From Novosphingobium marinum (GTDB lineage Bacteria; Pseudomonadota; Alphaproteobacteria; Sphingomonadales; Sphingomonadaceae), in NCBI RefSeq assembly GCF_013408095.1, contig NZ_JACBZF010000002.1, positions 682,001-746,000 of the forward strand: a stretch of DNA of 64,000 nucleotides, given 5' to 3'. Numbering within the stretch: position 1 is the first letter of the stretch; every line of letters starts with the position of its first letter. Below the pieces are notes generated by a model that saw nothing but the letters and a program-made list of their open reading frames with translations, did not search any database and was not told where the DNA came from. Below, piece after piece: positions 40,879 to 51,527 of this stretch. The translations under genes were made by a program, and so were the position numbers.

Positions 40879-42117
40879 TCAGAGGTCGATCAGGATCCGG
40901 GCGGGATCCTCGATCGCTTCCTTCATGATCTTGAGCGCGGTCACCGCCTCGCGGCCGTCGATCAGGCGGTGATCGTAGCTGAGCGCGAGGTACATCATCG
41001 GGCGGATGACGACTTCGCCGTTCACCGCGACCGGGCGGTCCTCGATGCGGTGGAGGCCCAGCACCGCGGACTGCGGCGGGTTGATGATCGGGGTCGACAT
41101 CAGCGACCCGAAGACACCGCCGTTGGAGATGGTGAAGGTGCCGCCTTTCATCTCTTCCATGGTGAGCGTGCCATCCTTCGCTTTCTTGCCGAATTCGGCG
41201 ATGGCGAGCTCGATCTCGGCAAAGCTCATCGCGTCGGCATTGCGGATGACCGGGACCACGAGGCCGTTGGGCGCGGAAACCGCGACCGAGATGTCGACGT
41301 AGTCGTGATAGACGATCTCGTCGCCCTCGATGTAGGCGTTGGCGGCGGGCACGTCCTTCAGCGCGAGGCATGCGGCCTTGGCGAAGAAGCTCATGAAGCC
41401 GAGCTTGATGCCGTGCTTCTTCTCGAACAGCGACTTGTACTTCTCGCGCGTCTCGATGACGGCGGTCATGTCGCAATCGTTGAAGGTGGTGAGCAGCGCG
41501 GCGGTGTCCTGCGCGCTCTTCAGGCGCTTGGCGATCGTCTGGCGCAGGCGCGTCATGCGCACGCGCTCCTCGCGGCGCTCGCCCCTGGCGGCGGGGGCGG
41601 GCGAGGGCGACGGCGAAGCGGACGGTGCGGGCGCGGGAGCGGCGCCGCCGTCCTTCTTGGCCTGCGCCGCGGCGACGACGTCCTCCTTGGTCAGGCGGCC
41701 GTCCTTGCCGGTACCCTTCACCGAGGAGGGGTCGATCCCGTGTTCGAGCACGGCGCGGCGCACGGCAGGGGAAAGCACCGCGGCATCGCCCGTTTCCTCT
41801 CCGTCGGACGCGCGCGCGGCATCGTCGGAGGCGGCCGCCGGCTTGTCCTTCGCGGCGGGGGCGGGGGCCGAGCCGCCTTCGCCTTCCTCGATCATCGCGA
41901 TCAGCGCGCCGACCTCCACCGTGTCGCCCACGGCGGCGATCTGCTCGCCCATGACGCCGTCGATCGGCGACATGACCTCGACCGCGACCTTGTCGGTCTC
42001 GAGGCTGGCGATGGGTTCGTCCTGCCTGACGGCCTCGCCGGGCTGCTTGAGCCATTCGCCGATGGTGGCTTCGGCGACGGATTCGCCGAGCGTCGGGACT
42101 TTGACTTCGCTGGACAT
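40879..42117 (-). CDS. sucB: 2-oxoglutarate dehydrogenase E2 (dihydrolipoyl succinyltransferase)
   Basis: 412 residues. Lipoyl domain with the modified lysine K43 in [10 protein letters not shown], an Ala/Pro-rich linker, an E3-binding peripheral domain at ~112-150 ([15 protein letters not shown]), another low-complexity linker, then the catalytic core ending [13 protein letters not shown] with H383 and D387. It forms the core of the complex with SucA and LpdA, encoded on either side. Confidence 0.96.
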   Translation of the reverse strand: MSSEVKVPTLGESVAEATIGEWLKQPGEAVRQDEPIASLETDKVAVEVMSPIDGVMGEQIAAVGDTVEVGALIAMIEEGEGGSAPAPAAKDKPAAASDDAARASDGEETGDAAVLSPAVRRAVLEHGIDPSSVKGTGKDGRLTKEDVVAAAQAKKDGGAAPAPAPSASPSPSPAPAARGERREERVRMTRLRQTIAKRLKSAQDTAALLTTFNDCDMTAVIETREKYKSLFEKKHGIKLGFMSFFAKAACLALKDVPAANAYIEGDEIVYHDYVDISVAVSAPNGLVVPVIRNADAMSFAEIELAIAEFGKKAKDGTLTMEEMKGGTFTISNGGVFGSLMSTPIINPPQSAVLGLHRIEDRPVAVNGEVVIRPMMYLALSYDHRLIDGREAVTALKIMKEAIEDPARILIDL

Positions 42118-42143
42118 TCGTTTTCCTTACCTGCCCGGTGCTA

Positions 42144-44954
42144 TCAGGACTTCTTGCGGCGGATTTCGTCGCGCACGGAAATGCCGAGCGCATCGGCGAC
42201 GAGCGCCGCCTGTTCGGAGACGTGGCGCGAGGCAAGGCCGGTTGCCGGCGAGGCGGCGACGTTGCGGCCCGCGTAGCGCACGCGGCCGACGTCCCTGCCG
42301 GCTTCGGCCAGCGCTTCCTCGATCTGGTTCTGGACGAAGAACCACGCGCCGTTGTTGCGCGGCTCTTCCTGGCACCAGACGACTTCCTCGAGACTGGTCA
42401 TGCGGCCCATGCGGATCGCCAGCGGCTCGCCGGGGAAGGGGTAGAGCTGCTCGAGCCGCACGATGCTGGTGTTGTCGACCTCGTTCTCGCGCCGCGCCTC
42501 GAACAGGTCGTAGGCGACCTTGCCCGAGCACAGGATCAGCCGCTTCACGTCCTTGTCGGCGGGCGGCTGGATGTCGGAGAGGATGCGCATGAAGTGCCCC
42601 TCGCCGATGAAGTCGCTCGCGGGCGATTTCGCCATCGGGTGCCGCAGGAGCGACTTGGGCGTCATGATGACCAGCGGCTTGCGGAACGGGCGGTGCATCT
42701 GGCGGCGAAGCACGTGGAAGTAGTTCGCCGGCGTGGTGATGTTGCACACCTGGATGTTGTCGCCCGCGCAAAGCTGAAGGAAGCGCTCGAGCCTGGCGGA
42801 GGAATGCTCCGGCCCCTGTCCCTCGTACCCGTGGGGCAGCAGCATCACGAGGCCGTTGGCGCGCAGCCACTTTGCCTCGCCCGCAGCGATGTACTGGTCG
42901 ATCATGATCTGCGCGCCGTTGGCAAAATCGCCGAACTGCGCTTCCCAGAGCACCAGCGTCTTGGGATCGGCCATGGCGAAGCCGTATTCGAAGCCGAGCA
43001 CGCCGTACTCGGAAAGCGGGCTGTCGTAGACCTCGAACCTGCCGTGCGGCACGCTGTCGAGCGGCACGTACTTGTTCTCGGTCTCCTGGTCGACCCAGAC
43101 CGCGTGGCGCTGCGAGAACGTGCCGCGTCCCGAATCCTGGCCCGAAAGGCGCACGTTGTAACCTTCCGAGAGCAGCGATCCGAACGCCAGTGCCTCGCCC
43201 GTCGCCCAGTCGAAGCCATCGCTCTCGTCGAACATCTTGCGCTTTGCATCGAGCACGCGGCCCAGCGTCTTGTGAATCCTGAGGTCGGCCGGCACTTCGG
43301 TCAGCGTGCGGCCGAGGCTGTCGAACAGCTTGGCCTCGATGCCGGTATCGACGTTGCGACGTGCGGTTTCGGGATCGACCGGCTTGTTGAAGCCGCTCCA
43401 CCGCCCGGCGAACCAGTCCGCCTCGTTGGGCTGGTAGCTCTTGGCCGCCTCGAACTCGGCGTCTAGCTGTTCGGTGAAGTGGTCGGCGGTCTCCTTGAGG
43501 AAGCCGTCGTCGATCAGCCCCTCGTCCCTGAGGCGCGATGCGTACATCTCGCTCACCGGCGGATGCTTGCGGATTTTCGCGTACATCAGCGGCTGGGTGA
43601 AGCTGGGCTCGTCGCCCTCGTTGTGGCCGAAGCGGCGATAGCACCACATGTCGATGACCACGTCCTTGTCGAAGCGCTGGCGGTACTCGATCGCCAGCTT
43701 GCAGCAGAACGTGACGGCTTCGGGATCGTCGCCGTTGACGTGGAAGATCGGCGCCTGGACGCCTTTCGCGACATCCGAGGGATAGGGCGAGTTGCGCGCG
43801 AACTGCGGGCTCGTCGTGAAGCCGATCTGGTTGTTGATGATGAAGTGCAGGCAGCCGCCGGTCGCGTAGCCGCGGATACCCTGGAAGCCGAGCGTTTCCC
43901 AGACGATGCCCTGGCCGGCGAACGCCGCGTCGCCGTGGATCAGGACGGGCAGCACCTCGTCCATTTCCTTGAGGTCGTTGCGGAACTGGAGCGTCGCGCG
44001 CGCCTTCCCGAGCACCACCGGATCGACCGCCTCGAGGTGGCTGGGGTTGGGCACGAGGCTCATGTGCACCTTGATGCCGTCGAACTCGCGGTCGGTGGAG
44101 GTGCCGAGGTGGTACTTCACGTCGCCCGACCCGCCGACGTCGTCCGGGTTGGCCGAACCGCCGTGGAACTCGTGGAAGATGACCTTGTAGGGCTTGGCCA
44201 TCACGTTCGCGAGCACGTTGAGGCGGCCGCGATGGGCCATGCCGAACACGATCTCGCGCACGCCGAGAGCGCCGCCGTACTTGATCACCGATTCGAGCGC
44301 CGGGATCATCGATTCGCCGCCGTCGAGGCCGAAGCGCTTGGTGCCGACGTACTTCTTGCCGAGGTACTTCTCGTACTGCTCTCCGCGCACGACCGCCTGC
44401 AGGATCGCCTTCTTGCCCATCACGGTGAAGTCGATCGACTTGTCGGCGCCTTCCATCCGCGATTGCAGGAAGCGGCGTTCCTCGACGCTGGCGATGTGCA
44501 TGTACTCGAACCCGACGGTGCCGCAGTAGTTGAACCGCAACGTATCGACGAGCTCGCGCACCGTCGTCCATTCGAGGCCGAGATTGCCGCCGACGTAGAC
44601 CTTCTTGTCGAGCTTGTCGGCGGTGAAGCCGTGCCATTCGGGCGTCAGGTCGCGCGGGAGAGCACGCTGGTGCAGACCGAGCGGATCGAGATCGGCGGCA
44701 AGGTGCCCGCGCACGCGATAGGTGCGGATGATCATCATCGCACGGATCGAATCGGCCGCCGCTTCCTCGAGCGAACCGGCGGGGATGGGCTTGCCCGCCT
44801 TCTCGGCAGACTTCGCGATCTCCGCCTTCAGCGTCGTCGGGTCGAGGCCCTGCGTGAGATCGTCGTCGTTCCCGGCAAGCGGCCAGCCCTCGCGCTGCCA
44901 GCTCGGACCCGGCTGCGGGTCGTCGGGGAAGAAATCGAAGCCTTCATTGCCCAT
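42144..44954 (-). CDS. sucA: 2-oxoglutarate dehydrogenase E1
   Basis: 936 residues, the usual length. Thiamine-diphosphate enzyme that decarboxylates 2-oxoglutarate and succinylates the E2 lipoyl group. Landmarks: the short N-terminal E2-binding segment, FGMAHRGRLNVL, the GDAAFAGQG cofactor motif, and C-terminal LLPHGYEGQGPEHSS. ATG 44954 lies only 20 bases from a REP-like palindrome that ends the GIY-YIG insertion, so the insert now separates sucA from sucD. Confidence 0.97.
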   Translation of the reverse strand: MGNEGFDFFPDDPQPGPSWQREGWPLAGNDDDLTQGLDPTTLKAEIAKSAEKAGKPIPAGSLEEAAADSIRAMMIIRTYRVRGHLAADLDPLGLHQRALPRDLTPEWHGFTADKLDKKVYVGGNLGLEWTTVRELVDTLRFNYCGTVGFEYMHIASVEERRFLQSRMEGADKSIDFTVMGKKAILQAVVRGEQYEKYLGKKYVGTKRFGLDGGESMIPALESVIKYGGALGVREIVFGMAHRGRLNVLANVMAKPYKVIFHEFHGGSANPDDVGGSGDVKYHLGTSTDREFDGIKVHMSLVPNPSHLEAVDPVVLGKARATLQFRNDLKEMDEVLPVLIHGDAAFAGQGIVWETLGFQGIRGYATGGCLHFIINNQIGFTTSPQFARNSPYPSDVAKGVQAPIFHVNGDDPEAVTFCCKLAIEYRQRFDKDVVIDMWCYRRFGHNEGDEPSFTQPLMYAKIRKHPPVSEMYASRLRDEGLIDDGFLKETADHFTEQLDAEFEAAKSYQPNEADWFAGRWSGFNKPVDPETARRNVDTGIEAKLFDSLGRTLTEVPADLRIHKTLGRVLDAKRKMFDESDGFDWATGEALAFGSLLSEGYNVRLSGQDSGRGTFSQRHAVWVDQETENKYVPLDSVPHGRFEVYDSPLSEYGVLGFEYGFAMADPKTLVLWEAQFGDFANGAQIMIDQYIAAGEAKWLRANGLVMLLPHGYEGQGPEHSSARLERFLQLCAGDNIQVCNITTPANYFHVLRRQMHRPFRKPLVIMTPKSLLRHPMAKSPASDFIGEGHFMRILSDIQPPADKDVKRLILCSGKVAYDLFEARRENEVDNTSIVRLEQLYPFPGEPLAIRMGRMTSLEEVVWCQEEPRNNGAWFFVQNQIEEALAEAGRDVGRVRYAGRNVAASPATGLASRHVSEQAALVADALGISVRDEIRRKKS

Positions 44955-44970
44955 GGGCGTCTACCTCAGT

Positions 44971-44996
44971 CGAGTCCCTGCGAAGGCAGGGACCTC
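44971..44996 (-). repeat. REP-like palindrome, sucA-side end of the GIY-YIG unit
   Basis: GTCCCTGC (44974-44981) and GCAGGGAC (44986-44993) form a perfect 8-bp stem with a 4-base loop. Its reverse complement begins GAGGTCCCTGCCT and matches the palindrome at 45302-45327 at 22 of 26 positions, in inverted orientation. It touches the stop codon of the GIY-YIG gene. Confidence 0.9.
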
Positions 44997-45282
44997 ATGG
45001 CTCGTTCGAAAGATGCATCGTATCGAACAGATCGATCCATCCCGGGTTCCGTTCCGCGATCCGCTTCAGCTTCCATTCGCGCCTCCGCTTCTTCATGCGA
45101 ACTTCCGCCTTCCGCGCGTCCTCGAGCCTTTCATACCGCTCGAACCGGACGAGACGGCGACAATCGTACTTTCGCGTGAAGCCGGGCACCGCGCGCCGGC
45201 GGTGTCGCCGGACGCGGTTTGCAAGGTCCGACGTCACGCCGTCGGGACGGTTCGTCAGGATCTGGACGTACCCCGGTTTCAC
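44995..45282 (-). pseudogene. Decayed GIY-YIG nuclease gene between sucD and sucA
   Basis: 95 codons, open from start to stop. The family body is clear: GYVQIL, VTSDLANRVRRHR, GFTRKY, the KAEVRMKKRRREWKL helix and NPGWIDLF, as in small UPF0213/YhbQ-type GIY-YIG proteins. However, the second half of the signature is gone: NRPDG runs straight into VTSDL where relatives have about five more residues containing YIG/YVG, and the first-half tyrosine appears as Gln (YVQ for YVY). This fits a 15-bp in-frame deletion. Nuclease activity is unlikely. Two inverted palindromes bracket the gene. Confidence 0.75.
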
Positions 45283-45301
45283 ATGCCTCCTTCAACAGGA
45301 C

Positions 45302-45327
45302 GAGGTCCCTGCCTGCACAGGGACCCA
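45302..45327 (+). repeat. REP-like palindrome, sucD-side end of the GIY-YIG unit
   Basis: GGTCCCTG (45304-45311) pairs perfectly with CAGGGACC (45318-45325) around six bases. It starts GAGGTCCCTGCCT, identical over 13 bases to the reverse complement of the left palindrome, so the two act as imperfect terminal inverted repeats of a ~355-bp unit. It begins just beyond the sucD stop codon. Confidence 0.9.
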
Positions 45328-45331
45328 GGTG

Positions 45332-46206
<875 letters not shown>

Positions 46207-46222
<16 letters not shown>

Positions 46223-46514
46223 GAGTCGAATTCCTTCGAATTGTTATTCTGGCGCTGAGCCCAAATCCTGCCCAGCGTGTATGTAACCGCGCCGATGATC
46301 AGTTGACCGACTGCGAGCCAGCCAAAATGTTGAAATAGAGGCGAGCTTGATTGAGAAAAGTCTATTGCAAGAGTCATTAACCCACCCATTGCAGCAGGAA
46401 AGCTGACCAGAAGGGCCAGCCACCACCACTTTCGCAATCCTGCCCAAAACACGAGGCCGATGTAAATAACCAGGCCTACCAACCCGAGCAATAAAACGAA
46501 TAGTGATGGCTCCA

Positions 46515-46515
<1 letters not shown>
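46207..46515 (-). CDS. Small four-helix membrane protein between mdh and sucD
   Basis: Family not recognised. 102 residues from ATG 46515, which overlaps the mdh stop (TGATG); GTG 46518 is also possible. Hydrophobic segments lie at about 4-25, 30-49, 63-85 and near the end, followed by a polar NNNSKEF tail. Its 3' end overlaps sucD by 16 bases. The base composition is visibly more AT-rich than mdh and sucD, which suggests a foreign or relaxed gene in the place where sucC is often found. No role can be assigned. Confidence 0.65.
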
Positions 46516-47624
<1,109 letters not shown>

Positions 47625-47684
47625 CTATCTTTGCAAGCTATTCGCAATAGCAAGAATGATGCGGCGAGCGGCGCCGCGATGTGC

Positions 47685-47975
47685 CTAGAACCCGGTCGCG
47701 TCGGCCATCCGGCGGTCGAAGCTGCGACAGATTTCGAGCCAGCGGCGATAGCCGGCCTCGTCGCCTGCGAGAAACGCGTCCTCGGCATTCTTGCGCGCGA
47801 CCTTGGCCGATGCCAGCCCGTGTTCGCCGAAGTGGCGCAGCGCGTCGATGAGCAGCGCGTTGCGCGACATGTCCCATCCATTGTCGTTCGCCGCCTTGCC
47901 GATCCTGCCTGCTCCGAGAGCACGGGCGACAGGGCGGGGGTAGCCGCGGGAAGCGGCGGCGAAGCGAATGGTCAT
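47685..47975 (-). CDS. Small hypothetical protein
   Basis: 96 residues from ATG 47975 with GGAGAT upstream. The N-terminal third is basic and probably flexible, with a KAANDNGW segment of a kind seen in many alphaproteobacterial hypothetical proteins; the rest is predicted helical (ALLIDALRHFGEHGLA, then YRRWLEICRSFDRRM). No signal peptide or membrane helix. It is upstream of and co-directional with mdh but ends before the mdh promoter. Function unknown. Confidence 0.6.
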   Translation of the reverse strand: MTIRFAAASRGYPRPVARALGAGRIGKAANDNGWDMSRNALLIDALRHFGEHGLASAKVARKNAEDAFLAGDEAGYRRWLEICRSFDRRMADATGF

Positions 47976-48084
47976 GGCGGGAAATCTCCGTCTTGTTCCG
48001 GCGGTCGGCCATTCCAATAGCGTGCGGCGGCTAAGCCTTCGTTCGACGCTATGGTTGCCGCATTGTTAGCAACCGGGGCTGCGC

Positions 48085-49203
48085 TCAGTCACCGGGCCGG
48101 GCGATCCAGCGCCCGCTGTTGCGATACTCGGGGCGCACCTTCGAGGCTCCCGGCAGGCGATCGCGGCTCGCTTCGCTCGCGACGGGTTGCGGAGCGGCGG
48201 CGGGGGCGGTGGCGGCGGTCGCCTCGCGCTCTGCGGGCGGCGCCGCAAGCGCCGTTGCAGGTTTCGCATCGAAGGCGGCCTGGACCGCAACTGGATCGAG
48301 AGCGGCTGCGGCAACGGGCGCGCGGCGAAGCGGCGCCGCGGTCGGTTCGCCGCCCGCATAGGCGAAGCGGAACGCTCCCGGCCTGCCCGCCGCGCCGCCG
48401 AAGCGGTAGAAGCGGTGCGCGCCGATCGTGCCCATCGAGGTCAGGCTGCTCGCCCAGTACGGATTGACCTGGACGGTGTGATAATGCGTGGCGAGACCGG
48501 CGGGTGCGTGGACGTATCCGCCCAGAGCGGCGCGCGCCACGCTTTCGGCGCGCTGCCAGAACATGCGCGAGGGCTTGCGCGCCAGCGAACCGTCGCAGGT
48601 AAAGCTGAACTGGCAGCCCGTCCGCCGCTCAGACCCCTGGTAGACCACGCCGCAGACCGTGGCCGGATACGACGGATGCGCGACGCGGTTGAGCACGACC
48701 TGCGCCACGGCGCGCTGGCCGGTGTCGGGCTCGCTCGCGGCTTCGTAATAGACCGCCGCCGTCAGGCACTGCAGCGCGCGGGTGCGGTCGACGCCGCTAT
48801 GGTCGATGCGCAGCGCGCTTGCCGCCGGGCCGACGAAGTTCGCGGGCCCGGGCCCGGCAGGCGCGGGCGCCTCTCCCGTTGCCGGGGCCAAATCGGGCAC
48901 GGGTGCCGCGTCCTCCACGGCGAGGTAGTAGAAGGCCGATCCCGGAAAGCTCGATCCCGCCTGCTCGAACGGCATCGGCTGCACCATCGCCTGTGCTTCC
49001 GGGGCATTGCCGATCTGGAAGGCTTCCCATTCGCCTGGCGCCGCGAAGGCGGGCAGGGCGACCGCGCCGACCAGAGCGAAGGCCGCGCGCGGCGTCGCCC
49101 GCCGCCGCCTGTCCGCGCGCACGCTCACCATGCGCGAACGCCGGACCCGCGCGGAAAAATCGCGCGGCCTGGGTTCGGGCGGCAGGGTGAACGCGTCGGT
49201 CAT
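48085..49203 (-). CDS. SleB-type cell wall hydrolase
   Basis: 372 residues. A basic N-terminus leads into one membrane or signal segment at about 40-55, a Pro/Ala-rich linker, then the Hydrolase_2 (SleB) domain at about 140-270, with VYYEAASEPDTGQRAVAQVVLNRV (the Glu of YYEA is the likely catalytic acid) and CQFSFTCDG. The C-terminal ~100 residues are an Ala/Pro-rich low-complexity tail. It probably cleaves peptidoglycan glycan strands. It is divergent from the btu operon. Confidence 0.85.
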   Translation of the reverse strand: MTDAFTLPPEPRPRDFSARVRRSRMVSVRADRRRRATPRAAFALVGAVALPAFAAPGEWEAFQIGNAPEAQAMVQPMPFEQAGSSFPGSAFYYLAVEDAAPVPDLAPATGEAPAPAGPGPANFVGPAASALRIDHSGVDRTRALQCLTAAVYYEAASEPDTGQRAVAQVVLNRVAHPSYPATVCGVVYQGSERRTGCQFSFTCDGSLARKPSRMFWQRAESVARAALGGYVHAPAGLATHYHTVQVNPYWASSLTSMGTIGAHRFYRFGGAAGRPGAFRFAYAGGEPTAAPLRRAPVAAAALDPVAVQAAFDAKPATALAAPPAEREATAATAPAAAPQPVASEASRDRLPGASKVRPEYRNSGRWIARPGD

Positions 49204-49332
49204 TCGGCTCCTTCAATCGGCGCGCCTTGGCGCGTACCGGGCAAAGCCGCCCGCCGCACGCCCGCAGAAACGACCGTGCCAAGGCGGCACATCCCTTCAG
49301 CATAGGGTTAAGACGTTAACGATCTGCCGCGC

Positions 49333-49361
49333 TTGCGAAGCGCGCGGTTCGGGTCTATCGC
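49333..49361 (+). promoter_or_regulatory. Promoter candidate for the btu operon
   Basis: TTGCGA (49333-49338) and TATCGC (49356-49361) with a 17-base spacer, placing the start point just before the cobalamin riboswitch. The -35 box lies within a GCGCTT/AAGCGC inverted repeat that could be an operator. Confidence 0.45.
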
Positions 49362-49369
49362 GCGCTCCA

Positions 49370-49560
49370 CGTCACGGGTTGCCCGTTTTCGCGGGCCGAA
49401 GAGGGAAGCGGGTGAGCGGGGCGATGCCTCCGCAAGTCCCGCGCTGCCCCCGCAACTGTGACCGGGGAGCGCGCCTCCATCATGCCACTGGCCCACGGCC
49501 GGGAAGGCGGCAGGCGAGCGACGATCCGGGAGCCAGGAGACCTGCCCGAGACGGTCGTTC
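49370..49560 (+). ncRNA. Cobalamin (B12) riboswitch
   Basis: Core elements appear in the right order: GAGGGAAGCGGGTGAG, the CCCCCGCAACTGTGA strand at about 49446-49460, GCCACTGG at 49484-49491, CCGGGAAGGCGG, and the B12 box AGCCAGGAGACCTGCC ending at 49546. It binds adenosylcobalamin and should repress btuB when B12 is plentiful. The ends are approximate. The expression platform lies between 49547 and the btuB start. Confidence 0.92.
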
Positions 49561-49664
49561 CGCGCCGGGCGGGGTGTACCGGAATGCAGCGTGGTTCGTG
49601 CGCCGATCGGCGCGCGGGCCTCTCGCCATGAACGGCATGTCGTTCAATGGTGGAGGCCCAACCT

Positions 49665-51527
49665 GTGAAATACCTTGCAATACTGAGTACGTCGCTCGTC
49701 GTTGCCCAGCCCGCGCTGGCGCAGGGAGCGTCCGAGAACGAGATCACCGTCGTCGCCGCCGGCCTGCCGCAGCAGGTCGACCGCACCGGACAGTCGATCA
49801 GCATCGTCGGTGCCGAAGAGATCGAGGCGGTGCAGGGGCCGGACCTGTCGCGCGTGCTTGAGCGCCTGCCCGGCGTCACGCTTACCCGCAACGGCGGTCT
49901 CGGCGGCTTTACCGGCCTGCGCGTGCGCGGCGCCAATGCCGAGCAGGTGCTGGTGCTGGTCGACGGTATTCGCGTTGCCGACGTCGCCGCGCCCGGTGGC
50001 GGATACGATTTCGGCAACCTCGCGGCGAGCGGACTGGAAAAGGTCGAGCTGCTGCGCGGATCGAACTCGGTCGTCTGGGGATCGGAAGCGATCGGCGGCG
50101 TCGTGGCGCTCACCTCGAAGAAGATCGAGGGCGTCGAGGCCGCTGCCGAATACGGTGCGCGCGACAGTTTCGACGGGCAGGTGAACGGCGGCATCGCGGG
50201 CGACGGCTACGGCCTTTCGGCTGGCGGCGGCTACACGCGGACCGATGGCTTCTCGCAAGCCGCCGTCGGAACGGAGCCCGACGGCTGGCGGCAGTGGCGC
50301 GCGCACGGGCGCGGCTATATAGGGCTGACCGACCGGCTGACTGCCAAGGCCGCCGCGCGCTACAGCGACAGTCGCCTCGACATCGATGGCTATCCCGCGC
50401 CGGACTACACGTTCGCCGACACGCCCGAATTCCAGCAATCGCGGGAGATGAACGCGCGCGCGGGGCTGGACTACGTGGACGAGACGCTCGTCCTCGACGG
50501 CGGCTTCCAGCTCTCGGATACGCGCCGCGAATATGTCGACCCGACGTTCGGTCCCGCGCCGTACTACGCGACGAAGGGCCGCGCCGAACGCGCCGAGATC
50601 AAGGGCAACTGGACGCCCATCGGCCTTGTCCGCATCGATTTCGGCGCAGACCACGAATGGTCGCGCTTCGCCGACAGCGACGGGACGGAGAAGGCGCGGC
50701 TGGCAAGCGGGCACGTGCTTGCGGGGTGGTACGGACGGGGCTTCGCGCTGGCTGCGGGCCTGCGGATCGACGACCATTCGCGCTTCGGCTCCGAATGGAC
50801 CTTCGGCGCGAACGGCAGCTACGCGCTGTCGCCCGACTTGCGCCTGCGCGCTTCCTACGGCGAGGGCTTCAAGGTGCCCACGCTCTACCAGCTGTTCTCG
50901 GACTACGGGAACGGCGCGCTCGCTCCCGAACGGTCGAAAAGCTACGACGCCGGTATCGAGTACGGCAATCGCAACGGGCGGTTTCATGCCGCGCTCACCG
51001 CGTTTCGCCGCGATACCGCGAACCTCATCGACTACGTCTCGTGCTTCTCGGTGGCCGACCCGCTGTGCGAAGACGGGCGGTTCGGCTTTTACGCCAATGT
51101 CGGAAAGGCGCGCGCGCAGGGCATCGAGATCGAGCTGGCCGCGCAGCTTTCGGAACGGTTCCGCGCGCAGGCGGCCTACACCCTGCTCGATGCCGCGGAC
51201 AGGACGCCCGGCGGCGCCAGTCGCGGCAACGAGCTTGCCCGCCGTCCGCGCCACGCGGTCACCGTATCGGCAGACTGGCATAGCCCGCTTGCCGGGCTGA
51301 CGCTGGGCGGCGACGTGCGCATGGTCTCGGACAGTTTCGACGATGCGGGCAATTTCACGCCCATCGACGGGCACGCGCTCGTCACCGTGCGGGCCAGCCT
51401 GCCGGTGAACGAAGCTTTCGAGATCTACGGGCGTGTCGAGAACCTTGCCGGTGTCGAATACCGGACGGTCGCCGGATACGGCACCCCCGGGCGTTCGGCA
51501 TTCGTCGGAGCGAGGGCGCGATTCTGA
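49665..51527 (+). CDS. btuB: TonB-dependent vitamin B12 receptor
   Basis: 620 residues from GTG 49665, which has GGAGG about nine bases upstream; ATG 49647 is less well placed. Signal peptide to about residue 20 (VVAQPALAQ), TonB-dependent plug domain at ~30-140 (LSRVLERLPGV, GLRVRGANAEQVLVLVDG), then a 22-strand-type barrel ending with aromatic ARARF. The preceding cobalamin riboswitch makes the substrate assignment strong. The stop overlaps the ATG of the binding-protein gene. Confidence 0.92.
   Translation: MKYLAILSTSLVVAQPALAQGASENEITVVAAGLPQQVDRTGQSISIVGAEEIEAVQGPDLSRVLERLPGVTLTRNGGLGGFTGLRVRGANAEQVLVLVDGIRVADVAAPGGGYDFGNLAASGLEKVELLRGSNSVVWGSEAIGGVVALTSKKIEGVEAAAEYGARDSFDGQVNGGIAGDGYGLSAGGGYTRTDGFSQAAVGTEPDGWRQWRAHGRGYIGLTDRLTAKAAARYSDSRLDIDGYPAPDYTFADTPEFQQSREMNARAGLDYVDETLVLDGGFQLSDTRREYVDPTFGPAPYYATKGRAERAEIKGNWTPIGLVRIDFGADHEWSRFADSDGTEKARLASGHVLAGWYGRGFALAAGLRIDDHSRFGSEWTFGANGSYALSPDLRLRASYGEGFKVPTLYQLFSDYGNGALAPERSKSYDAGIEYGNRNGRFHAALTAFRRDTANLIDYVSCFSVADPLCEDGRFGFYANVGKARAQGIEIELAAQLSERFRAQAAYTLLDAADRTPGGASRGNELARRPRHAVTVSADWHSPLAGLTLGGDVRMVSDSFDDAGNFTPIDGHALVTVRASLPVNEAFEIYGRVENLAGVEYRTVAGYGTPGRSAFVGARARF

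Noticed and set aside
44971..45327. Palindromes flanking the GIY-YIG gene as intrinsic terminators
   Set aside because: Neither stem is followed by a T-run on either strand, and both are near-copies of each other in inverted orientation, which fits repeats better.
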